Assembly (NCBI GenBank): GCA_036271555.1
Contig: DATBAK010000073.1
Coordinates: 1-34,758, forward strand
Direction of reading: 5' to 3'
DNA length: 34,758 nucleotides
Source of the DNA: Acidimicrobiia bacterium
GTDB taxonomy: Bacteria; Actinomycetota; Acidimicrobiia; IMCC26256; PALSA-610
The notes beneath the pieces were generated by a model. The model was not told the origin of the DNA and did no database searches. It worked only from the letters and a program-made list of their open reading frames with translations. Position numbers and translations under genes: made by a program. Shown one piece after another: positions 7,809 to 15,464 of this stretch. Each line of letters starts with the position of its first letter. The first letter of the stretch is position 1.

Positions 7809-8144
7809 TCAGCTCAATGCGTTCGGCGCGCAGCGCAGGATCGCGGTACGGGTCGCGGCCCGATCGGTACCGGTCGGCTCCTTCAACGCCGCGAGCGCGC
7901 CGTCGATCTGGAGCTTCAGGTCGTCTGCCGGGATCGCGCTCCCGTTGTTCGCCTTCTGCGCGGCCTTGATCTCGACCTCGAAGTGCTTGCGGATCGCGGC
8001 GACGATGCACGTCGCCTGGGTGTGCGTGAGGTCCGCCTTCGTCTCCAGATCGCTCACCGCGCGCCCGCTCGTATACACGGGCGTGCTGCACGCGCTCGCA
8101 GCCAACGCGAGTACCACGATGGGAACGACGAGCAGTCGGCGCAC
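7809..8144 (-). CDS. Small lipoprotein of unknown function
   Basis: 111 residues starting at GTG 8144, which lies 7 nt after TAGCGT (leaderless pattern). This start gives a clean lipoprotein signal, RRLLVVPIVVLALAASAC, with the lipid-carrying Cys near residue 20; an open frame up to 8183 would add a non-signal extension. The mature part (SDLETKADLTHTQATCIVAAIRKHFEVEIKAAQK, then DDLKLQIDGALAALKEPTG) is helical and holds two further Cys (TCIVAA and ILRCAP) that could pair outside the cell. Family not recognised. Confidence 0.7.
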   Translation of the reverse strand: MRRLLVVPIVVLALAASACSTPVYTSGRAVSDLETKADLTHTQATCIVAAIRKHFEVEIKAAQKANNGSAIPADDLKLQIDGALAALKEPTGTDRAATRTAILRCAPNALS

Positions 8145-8151
8145 CTCGGCG

Positions 8152-8157
8152 ACGCTA
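8152..8157 (-). promoter_or_regulatory. Leaderless -10 box of the small lipoprotein gene
   Basis: On the minus strand TAGCGT lies exactly 7 nt before GTG 8144. It decides the start of that gene. Confidence 0.5.
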
Positions 8158-8297
8158 TCGGTCGCCGTCCGCGAAGCGGACACCGGGCGACGGATCGCCG
8201 GAGGTTGCGGCGCCGCGAGCGCCGCCGCGGCGGGCGCGGTCCGGCGATCCGGGAGCCGGCGGCGGCGGCGACGCCGTGCCGCGATGCTTCGAGGTCC

Positions 8298-8810
8298 TCA
8301 GCTCTGCTGTTCGGCGCGCGCGACCAGCTCGGCGAGGAAGGCGGGCAGGCGACCGGCGCCGAAGTCGAAGCACCGCGCCCATCGCGGCTCGATGCGGATG
8401 CGCGCCATCTGCTCGTACGTGTTGCGCAGGTTGCGTTCGAACTCGGCGAGACCATCCTCGCCGAGCGTCTCGGCCATCCCCTTCGTCGACATCGCGAGGT
8501 ACTCCTCGGCCACGCCGTCGACGATGTCGACGGACGCGGTTCCTCGGATGAACAAGGCCTTGGCTTCACCCGGCGTGTTGCCCGTCTCGATCGTCAGCGC
8601 GACCTCGGGCCGTTCGGAGAGTGCCCGCACCTTCGGCGCGTTCGTCCCGGTGCACACGACGACCTGCGCGCCGTTCCACAGGAAGCCGACGGGCACGACG
8701 CGCGGGAATCCGTCGGGACCGTTGTAGGCCAGGCGCGTCATCGACTCCTTCTCGAGCAGCTCGCGCGCGGCGGGAAGTGCGAGCTCGCTCTCGACCTCTT
8801 GCTCGTTCAT
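8298..8810 (-). CDS. Pyridoxamine-5'-phosphate-oxidase-like protein (third split barrel)
   Basis: 170 residues: LLEKESMTRLAYNGPDGFPRVVPVGFLWNGAQVVVCTGTNAPKVRALSERPEVALTIETG, the common actinobacterial PNPOx-like split barrel that binds FMN, F420 or haem. After the barrel comes a helical stretch (GVAEEYLAMSTKGM..., FERNLRNTYEQMARIRIEPRWARCFDFGAGRLP). Start ATG 8810 is supported by TACCTT exactly 7 nt upstream; an upstream start at 8852 is unlikely. It is divergent from the riboswitch-controlled gene, with no visible functional link. Confidence 0.82.
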   Translation of the reverse strand: MNEQEVESELALPAARELLEKESMTRLAYNGPDGFPRVVPVGFLWNGAQVVVCTGTNAPKVRALSERPEVALTIETGNTPGEAKALFIRGTASVDIVDGVAEEYLAMSTKGMAETLGEDGLAEFERNLRNTYEQMARIRIEPRWARCFDFGAGRLPAFLAELVARAEQQS

Positions 8811-8817
8811 TGGCCGC

Positions 8818-8823
8818 AAGGTA
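8818..8823 (-). promoter_or_regulatory. Leaderless -10 box of the split-barrel gene
   Basis: TACCTT on the minus strand, 7 nt before ATG 8810. Confidence 0.5.
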
Positions 8824-8884
8824 CCCACGTGCGGTCGCGCCGGTGCGCGCAAGGGCGCGGCCGGGCGCGAACGCGACCCGTCCT

Positions 8885-8990
8885 GTTATGGTCCCGCCGA
8901 GCCCGCGGGGGAAGTTCGGTGAGATCCCGACGCTGACCCGCAACTGTGATCACCGGTTCGGCCGGTGTGAGCCAGATCACCCGCTCGGCT
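8885..8990 (+). ncRNA. Cobalamin (B12) riboswitch, compact form
   Basis: The conserved core can be followed in order: TTATGGTCCCG at the 5' side, GGGGAAGTTCGGTGAGATCCCG (8907-8929, the GGTG and TCC elements), GCTGACCCGCAACTGTGA (8932-8949, matching the consensus CCCGCNACTGT), a small hairpin CACCGG-TTCGG-CCGGTG, then GAGCCAGATCACCCGC (matching AGCCAG-N3-ACC). It is short, with a minimal variable arm, which may place it among compact class-II-like cobalamin switches (inference). Downstream up to the AGGAGG at 9064-9069 lie hairpins at 8993-9008 and 9021-9036 and the arms CTCGG/CCGAG (8984-8988, 9017-9021) that could form the expression platform. It controls one gene only, at 9075. Confidence 0.88.
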
Positions 8991-9074
8991 CCACCGACGA
9001 CCGTCGGTAAACCCAACCGAGTCGCCTTCGAGCGACAAAACAGGCTCTCGAGGTACGGGGCCGAGGAGGAAATG

Positions 9075-10118
9075 ATGCGACGTCTCCGTCGTCCGCGCGC
9101 CGTGATCGGCGCGCTCTGCGCCGTGCTGTTGCTCGGCGCGTTCCGCTTCACCGGATTTCACGACGTCCGCGCGAAGCAGGCCGCCTCGCGCGGCGCACAG
9201 TGGATCAGCGGTCAGCAGTTGGCCGATGGCAGCTTCGAGACCGCGGGCTTCCCCGGGTTCGAGACACCCGACGCCGTGCTCGCGATCGCCGAGAGCGCGC
9301 AGACCACGCCCAAGTGGAACAAGCAGAGGGCGTTGCACGTGATCGAGGACACGACGACGAACGGCGTCGGCGTGCTGCACGCGCTCGACGACTTCGCCGA
9401 CAGCGGCATCGACGCGGGCCAGGCGGCGAAGCTCGTCGTGCTCGACGCGAAGCCGCTCGGAATCTCGACGACGAACTTCAATCCCGATCACGACAAGAAG
9501 AAGGCCGACCTCCAGGCGATCATCAAGGCCGGCGCGCAGGCGAACGGCTCCTACGGGGCGTTCAACGCGACGTTGTACGCGGCGATCGCACTCCGTCTGA
9601 CCCACGGCTCGGTTCCGGCGAAGACCCTCGCGTTCATCCGCGACGCGCAGCAGGCCAACGGAGGTTGGAACTTCGCCGGCGACCCGACCGGCACCGACGA
9701 CGACATCGACACCACCGGCCTCGCGATCCAGGCGCTCGCGGCAGCGAAGGTCTCGAAGAACGACGCGACGTTGCGCGACGCGCTCACGTTCCTCGCCGAC
9801 CGGCAGCAGTCGACGGGCGCATGGCAGTCGTTCGGCAGCGACGACCCGAACTCCACATCGGTCGCGGTCGTCGCGATCACCGCCGCCGGCTACAACCCGT
9901 ACGTCGCGTGCTGGCGCAACGCGAGCGACCCGGACCTCTCGGGCCACCCGTACACGTCACCGATCGTGTGGCTGCGCGGCCAGCAGGAGGCGAACGGACA
10001 TATCAGGAGCCCGAACGACGGCTTCGGCGTCAACACCTTCTCGACGTCGCAGACGGTCGAAGCGCTGCGTCGTGAGTGGACCCCGGTGACACCGCTCGGT
10101 CGCCAGCCCTGCGGATGA
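9075..10118 (+). CDS. Secreted or anchored alpha/alpha-barrel-like protein under B12 riboswitch
   Basis: 347 residues. A basic N-terminus and a hydrophobic stretch (RRPRAVIGALCAVLLLGAF) give a signal peptide or anchor. The rest has repeats of the prenyltransferase/squalene-cyclase type: QWISGQQLADGSFETAG, FIRDAQQANGGWNFAG, FLADRQQSTGAWQSFG and WLRGQQEANGHI, each followed by a helix such as DTTGLAIQALAAAK or NSTSVAVVAITAAG. This pattern builds an alpha6/alpha6 barrel, the same general fold as the cobalamin-binding domain of intrinsic factor and transcobalamin. The only visible control is the cobalamin riboswitch upstream, so a B12-capture role is a strong inference. AGGAGG at 9064-9069 favours ATG 9075 (5-nt spacing) over ATG 9072. 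No cyclase acid motif (DxDD) is seen. Confidence 0.78.
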   Translation: MRRLRRPRAVIGALCAVLLLGAFRFTGFHDVRAKQAASRGAQWISGQQLADGSFETAGFPGFETPDAVLAIAESAQTTPKWNKQRALHVIEDTTTNGVGVLHALDDFADSGIDAGQAAKLVVLDAKPLGISTTNFNPDHDKKKADLQAIIKAGAQANGSYGAFNATLYAAIALRLTHGSVPAKTLAFIRDAQQANGGWNFAGDPTGTDDDIDTTGLAIQALAAAKVSKNDATLRDALTFLADRQQSTGAWQSFGSDDPNSTSVAVVAITAAGYNPYVACWRNASDPDLSGHPYTSPIVWLRGQQEANGHIRSPNDGFGVNTFSTSQTVEALRREWTPVTPLGRQPCG

Positions 10119-10148
10119 CGACGGGGTAGGGGCGCGCCGGCCGCGCGG

Positions 10149-10589
10149 TCAACGCGCGCCGAAGGTGCGCTGCAGGCCGGCGATCAGGTCGGCGCGCTCC
10201 TGCTTCGACAGCTTCACCTCGTGGTGGAACCACGGGTACCACCCCGGCGGCATCGAGCCGTCGGAGACCGTCTGCGTGATCGCGCCCGCGGACTCGTGCG
10301 GCGACTCGGCCCACGCGGAGAAGTCGAGGGCCGTGCGCGCCTTGTTCACTTCCTTCGCCGCGACCCACGAGAACGGCGCGACCTGCGTGTACCAGTGTCG
10401 CTTCGTCTCGTTGCTGTGGCAGTCGTAACACGACGCGACGACGAGCGTTCGCGTCTTCGCGCTGTCCCACTTCGGTTCGTCGACGACCGGTGGATTCTTC
10501 AACCGGTACGGCACGAATTGGATGAGGACGAACACGATCACGAGCATCGTGAAGAACCACCGGAAGAGGCGGAACAGCAGGCCGAACAC
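10149..10589 (-). CDS. Membrane-anchored haem-binding domain protein
   Basis: 146 residues. The N-terminal membrane helix (LFRWFFTMLVIVFVLIQFV, about 7-26) anchors an outside domain with a c-type haem motif, CYDCH at residues 54-58. The later MPPGWYPWFHHEVKLSKQERADL provides a Met that could be the axial ligand. SCYDCHSNETKRHWYTQVAPFSWV is the signature of the Haem_bd family of small monohaem proteins. The GTG start lies one base after the stop of the lipoprotein hydrolase gene, so the two form an operon. The electron partner is unknown. Confidence 0.87.
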   Translation of the reverse strand: MFGLLFRLFRWFFTMLVIVFVLIQFVPYRLKNPPVVDEPKWDSAKTRTLVVASCYDCHSNETKRHWYTQVAPFSWVAAKEVNKARTALDFSAWAESPHESAGAITQTVSDGSMPPGWYPWFHHEVKLSKQERADLIAGLQRTFGAR

Positions 10590-10590
10590 G

Positions 10591-11568
10591 TCAGCCGGAC
10601 GTCAAGGGATGCGCGGCGAAGAAGTCCCAGATCGTGCTGCTCGCGTCGATCTGCTTGGTGGTCAGGCCGAGGCGCGGGATCGCGATCGCGCCCGGCCACG
10701 TGTGACCGCCTCCGATGATCGAGTAGAGGACGACTTCGCTCGTACCCTCGCAGCCCTTCCACGCGCGTCGCGACACCTGGGTGCCGAGCTTCGTGTCGGT
10801 GAACGCGGCGTTGCAGTGATCGTGCGCGGCCCAGCTCGCCATCGCCTTCGGTGTCGAGCCGAGGATCGCGCCGCCGCAACAGTTGACCTTGCCGCCCGCG
10901 TACGGCACGACCGGATCCTTCGTGCCGTGGAACGCGATCATCGCCACGGAGTGGTTGTTGCATCCCGGCGGCGCCAGCTGCACCGCGACCGGTCCGAACG
11001 CGGCGAACGTCTGCGGCGCGACGCACGCGAGGATCGACGTCATCGCGCCGCCGTCGGACATCCCCGTCGAGTAGACGCGCGCGGTGTCGACACAGAACGT
11101 CGCCTCGATGTGCTTCACGAGCGCGAGCACCATCGCGATGTCGCTCGGCTTGCCCTTCTCGCCGGTGAGGTTGAAGTGCTTGATCGCGCCCTGCCCATCG
11201 GGCGCGACGACGATGAAGTCGTGACGGTTCGCGAGGGGCTCGAAGTTGCCGTAGACGATCTGCTGCTGCGCGTTGGAGCCGAAGCCGTGGAAGTCGAACA
11301 CGACCGGCACCGCGGTCGTGCCCGCGTACGCGCTGGGGACGTACAGCTGATACGTGCGCTGCGTGCCGCCGAAGTCGAAGGCCTGGCCGGACTGGCCGGG
11401 TGCATGGGGACGCGCCGGCGCGCAGGACGCGGCGCGCGGTCCGGTCGTCGGCGCGGATCGCGCCGACGTCGGCGCCGACCCTTGCGACGACGAGCCGCTG
11501 CACGCGCCGGCGAGCAGCGCCACCGCGAACGCGGCGCTCAGCAGCCGGCGGCGACGGCGCGCGATCAC
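10591..11568 (-). CDS. PHB-depolymerase/LpqC-like alpha/beta-hydrolase lipoprotein
   Basis: 325 residues from GTG 11568. That start is set by TACTCT 7 nt upstream and gives a classic lipoprotein signal (RRLLSAAFAVALLAGAC); longer starts would run into the divergent gene. A Ser/Pro/Thr-rich spacer follows, then an esterase domain: QLYVPSAYAG, VVFDFHGFGSNAQQQ (oxyanion region), nucleophile Ser in STGMSDGGAMT, Asp in FHGTKDPVVPY, His in GGGHTWPG. This matches the polyhydroxybutyrate depolymerase/feruloyl-esterase-like (LpqC) family, which cleaves polyester or aryl-ester substrates outside the cell. The exact substrate is not readable. Several extra Cys (GGKVNCCGG, DHCNAAF, WKGCEG) suggest disulphides. 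In operon with the haem-binding gene. Confidence 0.87.
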   Translation of the reverse strand: MIARRRRRLLSAAFAVALLAGACSGSSSQGSAPTSARSAPTTGPRAASCAPARPHAPGQSGQAFDFGGTQRTYQLYVPSAYAGTTAVPVVFDFHGFGSNAQQQIVYGNFEPLANRHDFIVVAPDGQGAIKHFNLTGEKGKPSDIAMVLALVKHIEATFCVDTARVYSTGMSDGGAMTSILACVAPQTFAAFGPVAVQLAPPGCNNHSVAMIAFHGTKDPVVPYAGGKVNCCGGAILGSTPKAMASWAAHDHCNAAFTDTKLGTQVSRRAWKGCEGTSEVVLYSIIGGGHTWPGAIAIPRLGLTTKQIDASSTIWDFFAAHPLTSG

Positions 11569-11575
11569 GCGTCGC

Positions 11576-11581
11576 AGAGTA
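11576..11581 (-). promoter_or_regulatory. Leaderless -10 box of the LpqC-like gene
   Basis: TACTCT on the minus strand, 7 nt before GTG 11568. Confidence 0.5.
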
Positions 11582-11610
11582 CCGGCGGGCCGGGACAGGC
11601 GATCGTCACC

Positions 11611-11616
11611 TAGCCT
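11611..11616 (+). promoter_or_regulatory. Leaderless -10 box of the GH4 gene
   Basis: TAGCCT, then 7 nt to ATG 11624; no ribosome binding site. Confidence 0.55.
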
Positions 11617-11623
11617 GCGCCGC

Positions 11624-12919
11624 ATGGCCCGGATCACGTTCGTTGGCGCCGGCAGCACGGTGTTCGCCCGCAATCTGCTCGGCGACATCCTCGGTCACGC
11701 GGAGCTCGCCGACAGCGAGATCGTCCTCTTCGACATCGATCGCGAACGGCTCGCCACGTCGGAGCTCGTCGCGCACCGCGTCACCGAGGCGCTCGACGTA
11801 CCCGCGAAGATCCGCGCGACGACCGATCGGCGCGCCGCGCTCGACGGTGCCGACTACGCGATGAACATGATCCAGGTCGGAGGCTACGAACCCGCGACCG
11901 TGATCGACTTCGAGGTGCCGAAGCAGTTCGGTCTGCGCCAGACCATCGGCGACACGCTCGGTATCGGCGGCATCATGCGCGGCCTCCGCACGATCCCGGT
12001 GCTCCTCTCCATGTGCGCCGACATGGAGGAGCTCTGCCCCGACGTCTGGTTCCTCAACTACACGAACCCGATGGCGATGAACTGCCGCGCGATCTCGCGC
12101 GGCAGTTCGATCCGAACGGTCGGGCTGTGCCACAGCGTGCAGGGCACCGCGTTCGAGCTCTCGCTCGACCTCGGCATCCCGTACCGCGACATCGACTACG
12201 TGGCCGCGGGCATCAACCACATGGCGTTCTATCTGCGTTTCGAGCGCGACGGCGTCGACCTCTACCCGCAGCTGCAGGAGCTCGCGGCGTCGGGGCGCAT
12301 CCCCGACCACAACCGCGTCCGCTACGAGATCCTGCGCCGCTTCGGCTACTTCGTCACCGAGTCGAGCGAGCACTTCGCCGAGTACGTGCCGTGGTTCGTG
12401 AAGCGCGACCGGCCCGATCTCGTCGAACGATTCAACGTCCCGATCGACGAGTACCCGCGCCGCTGCATCGAGCAGATCGCCGACTGGGACGCCGAGCGTG
12501 AGCGACTCGAGCGCGGTGAGGCGTTCGAGGTCACTCCGAGCTACGAGTACGCGGCGACGATCATCCGCAGCATCGAGACCGGCAAGCCGCGCGTCGTCTA
12601 CGGCAACGTGCCCAACGACTCCCTGATCGACGACCTGCCCGCGGGGTGCACGGTCGAGGTGCCGTGTCTCGTCGACGGCAACGGCGTGCAGCCGACGCGC
12701 ATCGGTGCGCTGCCGCCGCAGCTCGCCGCGCTGATCCGCACGAACGTGAACGTGCAGGAGCTCACCGTCGAGGCCGCGCTCACCGGCCGGCGCGAGCACG
12801 TGTACCACGCTGCGATGCTCGACCCGCACACCGCGGCCGAGCTCGACGTCGAGCAGATCCACGACCTTGTCGACGCGCTGCTCGCCGCGCACGGCGACTG
12901 GATTCCCCCGCTCGGTTAG
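11624..12919 (+). CDS. melA: GH4 alpha-galactosidase-type glycosidase
   Basis: 431 residues, the normal length. Family 4 glycosidases use NAD+ and a divalent metal and cleave by oxidation-elimination. The Rossmann motif is at the start (ITFVGAGSTVFARNLLGDIL). FLNYTNPMAMNC and GLCHSVQGTAFEL (metal-binding Cys) and AAGINHMAFYLRF (metal-binding His) follow. FGLRQTIGDTLGIGGIMRGLRTIPV matches the alpha-galactosidase/alpha-glucuronidase branch rather than the phospho-glycosidase branch. Lack of a PTS neighbour agrees with a non-phosphorylated substrate. It is convergent with an MFS permease gene whose stop overlaps its own. The sugar is not proven; a different alpha-glycoside is possible. Confidence 0.87.
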   Translation: MARITFVGAGSTVFARNLLGDILGHAELADSEIVLFDIDRERLATSELVAHRVTEALDVPAKIRATTDRRAALDGADYAMNMIQVGGYEPATVIDFEVPKQFGLRQTIGDTLGIGGIMRGLRTIPVLLSMCADMEELCPDVWFLNYTNPMAMNCRAISRGSSIRTVGLCHSVQGTAFELSLDLGIPYRDIDYVAAGINHMAFYLRFERDGVDLYPQLQELAASGRIPDHNRVRYEILRRFGYFVTESSEHFAEYVPWFVKRDRPDLVERFNVPIDEYPRRCIEQIADWDAERERLERGEAFEVTPSYEYAATIIRSIETGKPRVVYGNVPNDSLIDDLPAGCTVEVPCLVDGNGVQPTRIGALPPQLAALIRTNVNVQELTVEAALTGRREHVYHAAMLDPHTAAELDVEQIHDLVDALLAAHGDWIPPLG

Positions 12920-14130
12920 CTCGCCGCCGAGGCGACCAACTCCACGCGACCCGAGCGGCGCGCCTCGGCCGTCAGTGCGACCAGTCCCGCGAGGCAGATC
13001 GCCGCGATCACGATGGTGAAGATGCGCACCGCGTCGAGCAGACCCATCGAGTTCGCGAGCACGCCGACACCGATGACCGGAAGCGCGGTCGCGAGGTAGA
13101 TGACGACGTAGAAGGTCGCGACGACGTCGCCCTTGCGGTCGGGCGGCGCGATCGTGTTCACGTCCCCGAGCGCGCCCATGAACGCGCCGCCCTGGCCCGC
13201 GCCGCTCAGCACGGTCGCGATCAACAGTGGTGCGAGTGACGACGTCACGGTCGCGACGAAGAGGAAGACGACGCCCGCGAGCATCGCGACGAGACCCGCG
13301 ATCTGCGCGGCCAGCGACGGGAGGCGGCGGACGGCGATCTGCACGACCGCGGAGCTGCCGAGCATCAACGCCACGACGCAACCGGCAACCGCGAAGTCGT
13401 GGTTGTGCAAGACGTCCGCCATGAACGACGGGATGAGCGCGACGAACAGGCCGGTGACGGCCCAGGCGACGAACGCCGACACGCTCGCGATCGCAAACGC
13501 ACGCCGGATCGGAGCCGGGACGCTCGGCCGGCGCGGTCGCCACGACGACCGGTGCTCCCGGCGCGGGAGCCGCGCCCGAACGAGCACGAGCGCGATGAGC
13601 AGCAACGCGATCTCGACGATGAACGACAACCGCCGTTGCAGTGGTGCGTACTGCACGAGGAATCCCGCAAGGAGTGGCCCGAGCGCCGCGCCTCCGGTCG
13701 TGCCGGCCGACGCGATCGCGGAGGCTCGCCGGATGTCGCCGTCCGGATCGTTCTCGACGAGCGTCGGTGCCGCGGTTCCCTGGAGCGCGCCGAGCGCGAA
13801 CGCCTGCACGGCCTGCGCCGCGAACAACCAAACGATCGCGTTCGCGATCGCGAAGAACACCGCGGCGACGATGGCGAGCACGATCGCGGGGATGAGCACC
13901 TCTCGCCGGCCGCGAGCGTCGGACAACGGACCGAGCAACAGCAGCGCGGGCACGACGAGCAGCGTGTAGGTCGCGAAGAGGAGCGTGATGCCGAGCGGCG
14001 ACAGCCCGAAGATCCGCGCGTAGAGCGGATAGAACGGCGTCGTCACGTTGCTCCCGAGCAGGAGAACGATCAGCGCGTAGGTCGCGACGACGAACGGTGA
14101 CCAGTGACGGTCCGGGCGATCCGACGGCAC
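12916..14130 (-). CDS. Major facilitator superfamily transporter
   Basis: 404 residues with about 12 membrane helices: FVVATYALIVLLLGSNVTTPFYPLYARIFG first, the loop motif GPLSDARGRREVLIPA between helices 2 and 3, and the central Arg-rich cytoplasmic loop LPRREHRSSWRPRR. This looks like a drug/metabolite exporter of the DHA type; the substrate is unknown. The start GTG 14130 follows TACCGC by 7 nt, a weak match to the leaderless box. Longer starts would run back through the tRNA gene and were refused. It lies 43 bp after the tRNA on the same strand, and its stop overlaps that of the GH4 gene. Confidence 0.85.
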   Translation of the reverse strand: MPSDRPDRHWSPFVVATYALIVLLLGSNVTTPFYPLYARIFGLSPLGITLLFATYTLLVVPALLLLGPLSDARGRREVLIPAIVLAIVAAVFFAIANAIVWLFAAQAVQAFALGALQGTAAPTLVENDPDGDIRRASAIASAGTTGGAALGPLLAGFLVQYAPLQRRLSFIVEIALLLIALVLVRARLPRREHRSSWRPRRPSVPAPIRRAFAIASVSAFVAWAVTGLFVALIPSFMADVLHNHDFAVAGCVVALMLGSSAVVQIAVRRLPSLAAQIAGLVAMLAGVVFLFVATVTSSLAPLLIATVLSGAGQGGAFMGALGDVNTIAPPDRKGDVVATFYVVIYLATALPVIGVGVLANSMGLLDAVRIFTIVIAAICLAGLVALTAEARRSGRVELVASAAS

Positions 14131-14173
14131 CGAAACCGCGGTACCCCGATGTTGCGCGCGCGGAACCGCTGCG

Positions 14174-14257
<84 letters not shown>

Positions 14258-14328
14258 GCTGAGCGAGGGACATTACCAGCAGGTTCGCGCGTTCCCCCAC
14301 GTGCGCCGGCGCGAGAAAGGTCGCCACC

Positions 14329-14334
14329 TACACT
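14329..14334 (+). promoter_or_regulatory. Leaderless -10 box of the fhaA operon
   Basis: TACACT, then 7 nt to ATG 14342. It is probably the head promoter for the overlapping genes that follow. Confidence 0.55.
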
Positions 14335-14341
14335 CGATCCG

Positions 14342-14995
14342 ATGGGTCTCCAGGCCTTCGAGCGACGCCTCGAGCGGCTCGTCGAGGGCGCGTTCACCAA
14401 GGCGTTTCGCAGTGGGTTGCAGCCGCTCGAGATCGGACGCCGGATCGTCCGGGAGTTGGACGCGGGCCGCACGGTCGGCGTGCACGGTGTCGTCGCGCCG
14501 AATCACTTCACCGTCTTCCTCTCGCCCGAGGACTTCGAACAGTTCGCGTCGTTCCGCGACGCGCTCGAGCGCGAGCTCGCCGACGCGGCACGTGAGCACG
14601 CGCGCGACGAGCGCTACCACTTCGTCGGACCCGTCGTCGTCGACCTCACCGAGGAGCCGTCCCGCCGCCGCGGCGATCTGCGCGTCGACTCGGTGATCGA
14701 GCAGGGCGAGGGCGGCTGGGCGGCCGCGCTCGTGCTCGCCGACGGCAGCCGCGTCGCCCTCGGTGAGACGGACGCCACGATCGGGCGGCTGCCCGACTGC
14801 GCGGTCGCGCTCTCGGATCCGCAGGTATCCCGCCACCACGCGCAGCTCCGCCGCAGTCCCGAGGGCTACGTCGTCGTCGACCTCGGCTCGACCAACGGCA
14901 CGACCGTGAACGGCTCGCCGGTCGCCGAACAACTGGTACGCGACGGCGACGAGATCGGCGTCGGCAACACCCTGATCCGGTTCGAGGAGAGCTGA
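14342..14995 (+). CDS. fhaA: FhaA-like protein (DUF3662 + FHA)
   Basis: 217 residues. The N-terminal FhaA domain (about 1-115) starts FERRLERLVEGAFTKAFRSGLQPLEIGRRI and contains VVAPNHFTVFLSPEDFEQF. The FHA phosphothreonine-binding domain (about 140-215) has IGRLPDCAVALSDPQVSRHHAQL and VVDLGSTNGTTVNG. In mycobacteria FhaA is bound by the PASTA kinase and helps regulate peptidoglycan precursor export. Here the long disordered linker between the two domains is almost absent, making it less than half the ~500-residue mycobacterial protein. First gene of the cell-wall cluster; fhaB begins 4 bp later. Confidence 0.92.
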   Translation: MGLQAFERRLERLVEGAFTKAFRSGLQPLEIGRRIVRELDAGRTVGVHGVVAPNHFTVFLSPEDFEQFASFRDALERELADAAREHARDERYHFVGPVVVDLTEEPSRRRGDLRVDSVIEQGEGGWAAALVLADGSRVALGETDATIGRLPDCAVALSDPQVSRHHAQLRRSPEGYVVVDLGSTNGTTVNGSPVAEQLVRDGDEIGVGNTLIRFEES

Positions 14996-14999
14996 GCCC

Positions 15000-15464
15000 G
15001 TGTCCGACGGCGTGCTCACGATCCTGAAGTTCTGCCTGTTCGCGCTCCTCTATCTGTTCCTCGCGCGCGTGGTGTGGACGGTGGTGTCGGAGATGCGGGG
15101 CGCACCGGCACCCGTTCCCGCGCCCGTCGAGGCCCGCCCCGCACCGGCCAAGGCGAAGCCCACGCCCCGCCGACCGTGGCGCCTCGTCGTCCTCGAGCCC
15201 GAGGCCGCGAACGGCCGGACGTTCGAGGTCCACGGCGAGCTCACGATCGGTCGGGCTGCGGGGTGCGGCGTGTCGCTCCCCGACGACACCTACGTGTCGA
15301 ACGTGCACGCGCGCGTGAACGAACGCAACGGCGAGGTCCTGCTCGAAGATCTCGGCTCGACCAACGGCACGCTCGTCGACGGATCGACGATCACCGCGCC
15401 GCGCACCTTGCGCAAGGGTGACCGGATTCAAATCGGCCAGACCGTGCTCGAGGTCGCCCGTTGA
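15000..15464 (+). CDS. fhaB: FhaB-like membrane FHA protein
   Basis: 154 residues. One N-terminal helix (ILKFCLFALLYLFLARVVWTVV, about 8-29), a Pro/Ala-rich linker (APAPVPAPVEARPAPAKAKP), then an FHA domain (about 80-154: LTIGRAAGCGVSLPDDTYVSNVHARV, LEDLGSTNGTLVDG). In relatives this protein (FipA) links the kinase to the division machinery by reading phosphothreonine. The GTG start is 4 bp after the fhaA stop. Its TGA shares bases with the TTG start of pstP (15461-15464), so the two are translationally coupled. Confidence 0.92.
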   Translation: MSDGVLTILKFCLFALLYLFLARVVWTVVSEMRGAPAPVPAPVEARPAPAKAKPTPRRPWRLVVLEPEAANGRTFEVHGELTIGRAAGCGVSLPDDTYVSNVHARVNERNGEVLLEDLGSTNGTLVDGSTITAPRTLRKGDRIQIGQTVLEVAR

